Shown: positions 6,544 to 12,380 of the stretch, piece by piece
Numbering within the stretch: the stretch's first letter is position 1
Layout: each line of letters starts with the position of its first letter
NCBI GenBank assembly: GCA_900552465.1
Contig: URZO01000117.1
Coordinates: 1 to 12,380, forward strand
Direction: 5' to 3'
DNA from: an uncultured Parabacteroides sp.
GTDB lineage: Bacteria > Bacteroidota > Bacteroidia > Bacteroidales > Tannerellaceae
DNA: 12,380 nt
Position numbers and translations under genes: made by a program
Notes under the pieces: model-generated
What the model was told of the DNA's origin: nothing
Database searches by the model: none
The model's input: the letters and a program-made list of their open reading frames with translations, nothing else

Positions 6544-7344
6544 ATGGTAGAGGTAAAACATATTACGAAGTCCTTTGAAGGACGGACAGTCCTGAATGAC
6601 ATCAGCGCTGTTTTTGAAACGGGAAAAACGAACCTGATTATCGGCCGGAGCGGTTCCGGTAAGACGGTTCTTATTAAAAACATCATCGGGTTGATGCGGC
6701 CGGATTCAGGAGAAATCCTGTATGACGGGCGCGATCTGACATCGATGGACAAGCACGAGCTGAATATGCTGCGTCGTGAAATGGGCATGTTATTCCAGGG
6801 TTCTGCCTTGTTCGACAGCATGACGGTATTGGAAAATGTCATGTTCCCGCTGGATATGTTCTCCAACGATACCAACAAAGACCGCCTGAAAAGGGCTCAG
6901 TTCTGTCTGGATCGCGTCAACCTGTCGGAAGCCGGACATTTATATCCTTCCGAGATCAGTGGCGGTATGATGAAACGTGCCGCAATTGCCCGTGCGATCG
7001 CCTTGAACCCGAAATACCTGTTCTGTGACGAACCTAATTCCGGACTGGACCCGAAAACATCTCTGATCATCGACGACCTGATCCACGACATTACGAGCGA
7101 ATACAAGATGACGACTATCATCAACACGCACGACATGAACTCGGTTATGAATATCGGTGAAAACATCATCTTCATCAAAGAAGGAGTCAAGGAGTGGCAA
7201 GGAAACAGCAAGGAGGTCATCACTTCCAACAATAAAGCCCTGAACGACTTCATCTTCGCGTCCGACCTGTTCCGCAAGGTAAAAGAGGTGGAAGAGACAG
7301 AGTTGAAGGAAGAGGAGGAGAAGAAATTAAAAAGTAAGAATTAA
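6544..7344 (+). CDS. mlaF: MlaF-family ABC transporter ATP-binding protein
   Basis: This 266-residue cytoplasmic ATPase should power the MlaE permease encoded just upstream. Walker A is GRSGSGKT (34-41), the Q-loop is in MLFQGSALF, the ABC signature is ISGGMMKR (138-145), Walker B is FCDEPNSGLDP (160-170), and the H-loop histidine is His196 in NTHDMNS. DEPNSGLDP and the ISGGM signature are typical of the MlaF branch rather than of sugar or amino-acid importers. The C-terminus (about 240-266) is a lysine/glutamate-rich tail of low complexity. All catalytic motifs are intact. The start lies four bases after the mlaE stop, and the operon ends at the terminator at 7371-7407. Confidence 0.95.
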   Translation: MVEVKHITKSFEGRTVLNDISAVFETGKTNLIIGRSGSGKTVLIKNIIGLMRPDSGEILYDGRDLTSMDKHELNMLRREMGMLFQGSALFDSMTVLENVMFPLDMFSNDTNKDRLKRAQFCLDRVNLSEAGHLYPSEISGGMMKRAAIARAIALNPKYLFCDEPNSGLDPKTSLIIDDLIHDITSEYKMTTIINTHDMNSVMNIGENIIFIKEGVKEWQGNSKEVITSNNKALNDFIFASDLFRKVKEVEETELKEEEEKKLKSKN

Positions 7345-7370
7345 GAATTAAAAAATAAATGTTTTCCACT

Positions 7371-7407
7371 AAAAAGGCCCGGAGATTCGAAACCTCCGGG
7401 CCTTTTT
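7371..7407. terminator. Bidirectional intrinsic terminator between mlaF and the M16 gene
   Basis: AAAAAGGCCCGGAG (7371-7384) pairs with CTCCGGGCCTTTTT (7394-7407) around a 9-base loop, giving a 14-bp stem with A and T tracts on the correct sides. It can terminate both the rightward mla operon and the leftward M16 transcript. It is itself flanked by a 14-base inverted repeat with one mismatch (7332-7345 and 7424-7437). Confidence 0.92.
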
Positions 7408-7446
7408 TATTAGATGACAGTGCCTTGATTCTTACTTCTTAATTTA

Positions 7447-10359
7447 TCAATACCCAAACAGTTCCTCTTGCGTCAGTTTCCGGATCGGGCCATATTGGGA
7501 GAGACCTTTCATGTCGAGGTCTTTTTCGTCGCCTAACACGCAATATGTATAGGTACGGCCTTTCACCCATTTTTCCTGGAATGCTTTTATTTCAGGCAAT
7601 GTCATGGTCTGGGCTTTTTCAAACAGTTCCTTGCGGCTGTCTGTTGTCAGGCCTAAATCCTGCGCATTCAGATAAGACCAGAGCACATCTGATTTCGTGA
7701 TACGTTCGGTACGCAGACGGGTGATAAGCGCGTCTTTTGCCAGATTGAACGCTTTTTCCGATTCCGGCATGTTGTTGATGATTTCATCGAACGCTTTCAG
7801 GGCATCGATCATCTTATCGTTCTGGGTCGCGATAAACGTACGGTAGACATACGGATATTTCAGCTTGGACGGAGTGATCAGGAATGCACCGGCAGAATAA
7901 GCCAGACCGCGCGATTCACGCATTTCCTGGAATACGATCGCATTCATGCCGCCACCGAAATATTCGTTATACATATCTAATGTAGGCTGGATAGCCGGAT
8001 CGAACTTTTCACCCCGGTTGGAAACGGCTGAATAATAAATCTGCTTTGCATCATACTGGGCAAACAGCACTTTATTTTCCGGAGTTTCCTGCTGCATGAA
8101 TTCGACTCCTGCCGGAACCGGTTGCAGCTGATCGGGTACGTTGTGATACTGTTTGATGATATCCAGAACGGCTTGCGGTTTTTCCGGGCCATAATACAGT
8201 ATCTTATGTTCGAAAGAGTTGATCTTGTGGATACGGTCTACCAGTTCCTGCGGGTTCATCTGCTGCAACTCGGCAGTTGTCAGTACGCTTGTCGTCGGAG
8301 ATTTCGGTCCCCAGATGGCATACTGGATCAATCTATTGAAGTTCTGTCCCTGGTTCAGTTTGGCATCCGAACGTTTTTTCAGGATGTCGCCGGCCAGGTT
8401 CTCATACGCTTCTTTGTTCACCTGCGCATCGGCCAGGATTTCTTCAAACAGAGCCATCGCTTTCGGCATATTTTCTTTCAATCCTTCCAACATTACATAC
8501 GTACGGTCCGAACCTGGAAATACGCTGAAGTAACAGGCCAGTCTGTAGAACTCTTCGTTGATTTCCTTCAGGCTCTTCTTGGAAGTACCCAGATATTTCA
8601 TGTATTCGAAAGCAGTACCCATTGCCTTGTCATTATTCGTTCCCATCTCGAAGACATACATCAGGGAGAAAAGATCATTCGATGTATTTTCTTTGTACAG
8701 GACAGGGATATTGGATTTAGCCGTCAGTTTCTGCAAATCTTTGTTGTAATCCAAGAAGACAGGTTCAATCGGAGCGACATTGGATGCCTGGATTTCTTTC
8801 AGGAATGCGCTCGAGCTGTCACGGTTCATCACGATAGGCGTGATTTTTGGCTTGTCGATTTTCTTCTCATCCGGATCTTTCCCTTCTTTTTTATAAATCA
8901 GAGCATAGTTGTCGCCAAAATACTTGTTGGCAAAATCAACAATCTCCTGTTTTGTCACCTTGCTCATGCGGTCCAAGGAAGCCACCTCGTCTTTCCAATC
9001 CACGCCGTCGATGAAGGAAGACACGAACATATCGGCACGACCGTCGTTACGATCCATCCGGTACATCTGCATCAACTTATAATTGTTGATAGATGCTTCC
9101 AACAAGCCTTCGTCAAAATCACCTTTTTTCAACTTATCGATTTCTGCCAGGAAAAGGTCTTTTACCTCATCCAGAGTCTGGCCTTGTTTCGGCCGGCCGC
9201 TCATGACAAACGCATTATAATCGGACATACCGTAAGTACCGGCATAGCAACTCAACACTTTCTGTTGCTGAACCAGGTCGACATCCAACAAACCGGCTTT
9301 GCCATTATTGATGATTTCACTTGTCAGGTTCAACAGATCTTGTTCCGGAGAAGCGGCTCCCGGGAAACGCCATCCTAATGTAACATTTTCTGCATCTACA
9401 CCCAATACCTCTTTAACTACTGGCGCCTTAATCGGAGATTCATGCGTCACTGGAAGTTTCGGCAGGTTGGGATTCGGTTTCAGATGGCCGAAATATTTAT
9501 TGATTGTAGTGATCATCTGGTCGGGATCAAAATCACCGGACAGACAGATCGCCATATTGTTAGGAACATACCAAACATTATGGTAATTCTTGATATTCGT
9601 AATAGACGGGTTCTTCAGGTTATGCTGCGTACCGAGAACAGTCTGGGTTCCATAGGGATGATCAGGGAAAAGAGCGCTCAGAATGGCTTCGTACACTTTA
9701 CGACTGTCACTGGTCAGAGACATGTTCTTTTCTTCATACACCGTTTCGAGTTCGGTATGGAAACCGCGGATCACATTGTTTTCAAAACGGTCCGCCTGTA
9801 TCTTCGCCCAATTATCGATCTGGTTGGAAGGAATATCTTCCACATAAACCGTCTGGTCGAAACCGGTATAAGCATTCGTTCCGGTAGCGCCGATGGCAGA
9901 CATCAGTTTATCGTATTCATTCGGAATAGACAGCTTGGATGCCTCATAGGAAACACTGTCTATCTGGTGGTAGATAGCTTTCCGTTCCGCTTCGTCCGCA
10001 GTCTTCCGATACACCTCGAAGAGCTGCTCGATCTGGTCGAGCATAGGTTTCTCCTGTTCGTAGTTTTGCGTACCAAATTGCTTAGTACCCTTAAACATCA
10101 GGTGTTCAAAGTAGTGCGCCAAACCCGTTGTTTCCGCCGGGTCATTCTTTCCGCCAACGCGAACGGCAATATATGTCTGAATACGCGGGGTCTCCTTATT
10201 CACAGTCATATACACTTTCAGACCATTATCCAGGGTATAGATACGGGCTTTCAGAGGATCGTTAGGGACCGACTCGTATTTAAACGGGGAAGTCTCTGCA
10301 CATGCAGTAGCCAGGAGGAGAATAAAGGCTAACTGAAGAAACTGAATCGTTTTACGCAT
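7447..10359 (-). CDS. M16 (pitrilysin-like) zinc protease, two-domain envelope lipoprotein
   Basis: This 970-residue protein joins two M16 halves, as in the Bacteroidetes insulinase-like proteases. The N-terminus (MRKTIQFLQ, hydrophobic core, ATAC) is a lipoprotein signal with the acylated cysteine at 20, so it should sit in the envelope. The inverted zinc motif HYFEH lies at 82-86. The distal ligands appear to be Glu203 and Glu210, spaced seven apart as in pitrilysin. The gap from His86 to Glu210 is some 45 residues longer than in pitrilysin because of a helical insert at about 105-165, a pattern I believe is common in this subfamily. The C-terminal half lacks HxxEH but carries the substrate-clamp region FQEMRESRGLAYS (about 805-825). 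It should degrade peptides in the periplasm or cell surface; the substrate is unknown. It is separated from metK by a terminator and has its own -7 box. Confidence 0.92.
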   Translation of the reverse strand: MRKTIQFLQLAFILLLATACAETSPFKYESVPNDPLKARIYTLDNGLKVYMTVNKETPRIQTYIAVRVGGKNDPAETTGLAHYFEHLMFKGTKQFGTQNYEQEKPMLDQIEQLFEVYRKTADEAERKAIYHQIDSVSYEASKLSIPNEYDKLMSAIGATGTNAYTGFDQTVYVEDIPSNQIDNWAKIQADRFENNVIRGFHTELETVYEEKNMSLTSDSRKVYEAILSALFPDHPYGTQTVLGTQHNLKNPSITNIKNYHNVWYVPNNMAICLSGDFDPDQMITTINKYFGHLKPNPNLPKLPVTHESPIKAPVVKEVLGVDAENVTLGWRFPGAASPEQDLLNLTSEIINNGKAGLLDVDLVQQQKVLSCYAGTYGMSDYNAFVMSGRPKQGQTLDEVKDLFLAEIDKLKKGDFDEGLLEASINNYKLMQMYRMDRNDGRADMFVSSFIDGVDWKDEVASLDRMSKVTKQEIVDFANKYFGDNYALIYKKEGKDPDEKKIDKPKITPIVMNRDSSSAFLKEIQASNVAPIEPVFLDYNKDLQKLTAKSNIPVLYKENTSNDLFSLMYVFEMGTNNDKAMGTAFEYMKYLGTSKKSLKEINEEFYRLACYFSVFPGSDRTYVMLEGLKENMPKAMALFEEILADAQVNKEAYENLAGDILKKRSDAKLNQGQNFNRLIQYAIWGPKSPTTSVLTTAELQQMNPQELVDRIHKINSFEHKILYYGPEKPQAVLDIIKQYHNVPDQLQPVPAGVEFMQQETPENKVLFAQYDAKQIYYSAVSNRGEKFDPAIQPTLDMYNEYFGGGMNAIVFQEMRESRGLAYSAGAFLITPSKLKYPYVYRTFIATQNDKMIDALKAFDEIINNMPESEKAFNLAKDALITRLRTERITKSDVLWSYLNAQDLGLTTDSRKELFEKAQTMTLPEIKAFQEKWVKGRTYTYCVLGDEKDLDMKGLSQYGPIRKLTQEELFGY

Positions 10360-10387
10360 ATAATTTAAATTTAGATAATTACGGCTT

Positions 10388-10395
10388 CAAATATA
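10388..10395 (-). promoter_or_regulatory. -7 promoter box for the M16 protease gene
   Basis: The minus strand reads TATATTTG, an exact TAnnTTTG match. It lies just after the metK terminator T-run. The inferred start near 10381 gives a leader of about 22 bases. The -33 position is occupied only by a T-rich run. Confidence 0.5.
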
Positions 10396-10414
10396 TGAAA
10401 ATTTAAATAAAAAA

Positions 10415-10468
10415 AGCTCCCGTCCGGGGAAAAACAGGACGGGAGCCTGTATTTTCCGGACGGGAGCT
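10415..10468 (-). terminator. metK: metK intrinsic terminator with a duplicated stem arm
   Basis: On the minus strand, 13-base AGCTCCCGTCCGG (10456-10468) pairs perfectly with CCGGACGGGAGCT (10415-10427), followed by a seven-T run. Between them lies a second copy of GCTCCCGTCC (10437-10446) that can instead pair with the same 3' arm as a shorter 10-bp hairpin with an 11-base loop. Either fold yields a terminator just before the T-run. The 10-base arm is thus present twice as a direct repeat, with a single 3' partner. Confidence 0.9.
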
Positions 10469-10492
10469 GATATGTGTTCGTACAAACGGTGA

Positions 10493-11779
10493 TTAAAGAC
10501 CGAATGCTTCTTTTACTTTATCGACATAATCCAGTTTTTCCCAGGTGAACAGTTCCACTTCACAAATGGTCGGTTCCGGGTTATAGCGGGAAGTAAATGT
10601 TTTAGTTACAACCTGCGGTTTACGTCCCATGTGGCCGTAAGAAGCTGTTTCCAGATAGATCGGATTACGCAGTTTCAGGCGTTCTTCGATCGCTTTCGGA
10701 CGCATGTCGAACAGGTTCCAGATCTTTTCGGCAATCTCTCCGTCTGACATCTTCACGTTTGCACGACCGAATGTATTGACGAAAATGTTCATCGGTTTAG
10801 CGACACCGATCGCATAGGATACCTGCACCAGCATTTCGTCGGCAACACCGGCTGCCACCAGGTTCTTGGCGATATGACGGGCAGCATAAGCAGCGGAACG
10901 GTCTACCTTCGAAGGATCTTTTCCGGAGAAAGCACCACCACCGTGAGCACCTTTACCGCCATACGTATCGACAATGATCTTGCGCCCGGTCAACCCCGTA
11001 TCACCATGAGGACCGCCGATCACGAACTTTCCGGTCGGATTTACGTGATAGATGATATCATCGTTGAACAGCGCCTGCACATGAGCCGGATATTGGGCTT
11101 TCACACGCGGAACCAGGATATTCTTCACATCTTCTGCAATCTTTTTCTGCATGGCCAGATCGGCTTCTTCCTGCGTGATGCCTTTAGCGGTGACAAATTC
11201 GTCGTGTTGTGTAGAAACAACGATCGTATCGATACGCAGCGGTTTGCCGTTGTCATCGTATTCAATAGTAACCTGGCTCTTTGCATCCGGACGGAGGTAA
11301 GGCATCAGGTCGTTTTCATTCTTACGTATCTCGGCAAGTTCCCACAACAGGCTGTGCGAGAGGTCCAATGCCAGAGGCATGTAGTTTTCAGTTTCATTTG
11401 TGGCATAACCAAACATCATACCCTGGTCGCCAGCACCCTGATTGTAGGGGTCTTCGCGTTCAACGCCACGGTTAATGTCGCCACTCTGTTCATGGATAGA
11501 AGAGAACACGCCGCATGATTTCGCTTCAAACTGGTATTCACTCTTGGTGTAACCAATCTTTTCGATCACGTTGCGTGCTACATCCTGCACATCTACATAA
11601 GCACTTGATTTAACTTCTCCAGCCAAGACAACCTGTCCGGTTGTAACAAGGGTTTCGCAAGCAACTTTCGAGTTCTTGTCATAAGCAAGGAACTCATCCA
11701 GCAAAGCATCCGATATCTGATCGGCTACTTTATCGGGGTGCCCTTCGGACACCGATTCGGAGGTGAATAAATAACTCAT
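10493..11779 (-). CDS. metK: S-adenosylmethionine synthetase
   Basis: This 428-residue cytoplasmic enzyme makes S-adenosylmethionine from methionine and ATP, releasing phosphate and pyrophosphate. The start motif ESVSEGHPDKVADQISD contains the catalytic His14 and Lys17. GAGDQG (115-120, followed by MMFGYATNET) is the ATP/metal signature, and the glycine-rich loop GGGAFSGKDPSKVDRS lies at 280-295. It is longer than the E. coli enzyme (384 residues), as I recall is usual for Bacteroidetes. The start at 11779 matches the family opening MSYLFTSESV. The gene is monocistronic: its terminator lies immediately downstream, and its promoter region lies in a truncated, divergent transglycosylase frame. 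The leader contains alternative hairpins (11804-11849), but I do not recognise a known SAM riboswitch. Confidence 0.98.
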   Translation of the reverse strand: MSYLFTSESVSEGHPDKVADQISDALLDEFLAYDKNSKVACETLVTTGQVVLAGEVKSSAYVDVQDVARNVIEKIGYTKSEYQFEAKSCGVFSSIHEQSGDINRGVEREDPYNQGAGDQGMMFGYATNETENYMPLALDLSHSLLWELAEIRKNENDLMPYLRPDAKSQVTIEYDDNGKPLRIDTIVVSTQHDEFVTAKGITQEEADLAMQKKIAEDVKNILVPRVKAQYPAHVQALFNDDIIYHVNPTGKFVIGGPHGDTGLTGRKIIVDTYGGKGAHGGGAFSGKDPSKVDRSAAYAARHIAKNLVAAGVADEMLVQVSYAIGVAKPMNIFVNTFGRANVKMSDGEIAEKIWNLFDMRPKAIEERLKLRNPIYLETASYGHMGRKPQVVTKTFTSRYNPEPTICEVELFTWEKLDYVDKVKEAFGL

Positions 11780-11803
11780 TACTTTGAAATTAGTTGTACG
11801 CGC

Positions 11804-11849
11804 AAAAAGCCAACAGGCTTCTAAATCTGATTTTCGGCTTCCTGCCGGC
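11804..11849 (-). promoter_or_regulatory. metK: Alternative hairpins in the metK leader, attenuator-like
   Basis: Read on the minus strand, three folds compete. First, CGGC/GCCG around a 5-base loop (11835-11847). Second, AAGCC/GGCTT around a 4-base loop (11807-11820), followed directly by Ts, terminator-like. Third, a 9-pair stem GCCGGCAGG (11841-11849) with CCTGTTGGC (11809-11817, two G-U pairs), ending at the T-run (11804-11808). The positions, 25-70 bases before the metK ATG, suit attenuation. However, the same DNA encodes the opposing transglycosylase fragment, so the complementarity may be incidental. Confidence 0.35.
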
Positions 11850-11885
11850 CAATGGTGAATTAAACCGAGTTTGTGTTACAGAGCA

Positions 11886-11893
11886 GAAAGATA
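11886..11893 (-). promoter_or_regulatory. metK: Possible -7 box for metK
   Basis: The minus strand reads TATCTTTC, seven of eight relative to the TAnnTTTG pattern when the two free positions are counted. The inferred start near 11880 gives a leader of about 100 bases containing the hairpins at 11804-11849. No TTTG lies at the -33 spacing. This is the best candidate between the metK start and 11940. Confidence 0.3.
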
Positions 11894-12380
11894 ACAATTT
11901 CGTCACGATCACCTTCCCCTCACTTCAAATCAATAATAACCACTTTCATTCTATAATAGAAGTACGTGAAGATACTCTTATCCAGCATTGGATTACTCAT
12001 GGGGAACTCAGCCACCATACACGTACACTACAAATTGAAATGTATCCAAAAGAAGGACAAGCGATTTCACTTCCATCTATCTCCCGACGATTTGATGCAA
12101 AGGTTGGCTTTGACACTTTATCTTGCAGCTTAACGCAAAGCAATGATAATCGGGTGCTCTCACTCAGTGGCCGGGCAAAAGTCAGCGGGCTGACCATTTA
12201 TCATAAAGCGCTCTCACCGGAAATCATCAACCTAAATAAGGGACAGTTATCTTATCAAATCAACATTTCCGGACAAGCCATAGAGTTGGATAGTACGACT
12301 ACCGTCACATTCAACAAATTAGATTTCCACCCATACGTACGGATGGAAAAACAAGAAGAGAATTGGCATTTCACAGCTTC

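Larger units (their letters stand above)
11794..12380 (+). pseudogene. 5'-truncated Bacteroidetes peptidoglycan transglycosylase (runs off right edge)
   Basis: The frame is open from a TAG at 11791-11793 to the window end (195 codons) with no ATG before 12040. From about 11803 the translation (NRLLNLIFGFLPANGEL, then NNFVTITFPSLQ, LSLSGRAKVSGLTIYHKALSP, VTFNKLDFHPYVR) resembles the interior of the large Bacteroidetes transglycosylases. As I recall them, these have a membrane anchor and an AsmA-like N-terminal region of some 150 residues before this point and the GT51 domain after it. That N-terminal part is absent: metK begins on the opposite strand only 15 bases before the frame opens. No stop codon or frameshift interrupts what is left. 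It is either a recent truncation, a protein starting at TTG 11794 or ATG 12040 without its anchor, or an assembly join. The catalytic region would lie beyond the window. Confidence 0.6.

Noticed and set aside
7332..7437. 14-base inverted repeat flanking the mlaF/M16 terminator as a mobile-element end
   Set aside because: It is low-complexity A/T sequence at two gene ends, with no transposase or target duplication. It more likely adds A/T pairing around the terminator.
8122..10332. Long plus-strand open frames (418 and 296 codons) within the M16 gene
   Set aside because: Antisense shadows of a conserved protease, with no domain, promoter or ribosome-binding site of their own.
10874..11518. 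214-codon open frame on the plus strand within metK
   Set aside because: Antisense shadow of a highly conserved enzyme.
11780..11893. A known SAM riboswitch upstream of metK
   Set aside because: I could not lay out the conserved cores of SAM-I or SAM-II here; only generic overlapping hairpins are visible.

Overview
The window reads as a Bacteroidales chromosome, most likely Parabacteroides or a close relative. The grounds are recurrent Bacteroides-type -7 promoter boxes (TAnnTTTG) just upstream of genes, an HU-HIG DNA-binding protein, Bacteroidetes-style M16 lipoprotease and MetK sequences, and a fragment of the large Bacteroidetes peptidoglycan transglycosylase. The genus assignment is from family resemblance only.

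Layout, left to right. At the left edge, the first 17 codons of a leftward gene are visible with its Shine-Dalgarno and promoter box. Next is a rightward AAA-ATPase-like/PD-(D/E)XK protein (363-1928). A HipB-like antitoxin gene follows (2060-2386), whose expected toxin partner hipA survives only as a ten-codon stub. A leftward, secreted GH3 glycosidase (2495-4819) is divergent from an HU-HIG DNA-binding protein (5083-5676). A two-gene operon encodes the MlaE-like permease and MlaF-like ATPase of a lipid transporter (5793-7344) and ends at a strong bidirectional terminator. Convergent to it is a 970-residue M16 zinc protease lipoprotein (7447-10359), preceded by metK (10493-11779) with its own terminator between them. 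At the right edge, divergent from metK, runs an open frame (11794 to the window end) resembling the interior of a Bacteroidetes transglycosylase whose N-terminal part is missing.

Most of the window is ordinary housekeeping and envelope gene content: lipid transport, envelope proteolysis, SAM synthesis and glycoside hydrolysis. The irregular points are two gene remnants: the hipB gene with a gutted hipA, and the transglycosylase whose 5' part has been replaced by metK. The metK leader, with overlapping alternative hairpins, lies inside that second remnant. I found no CRISPR array, tRNA, rRNA, insertion sequence or convincing new multi-gene system.
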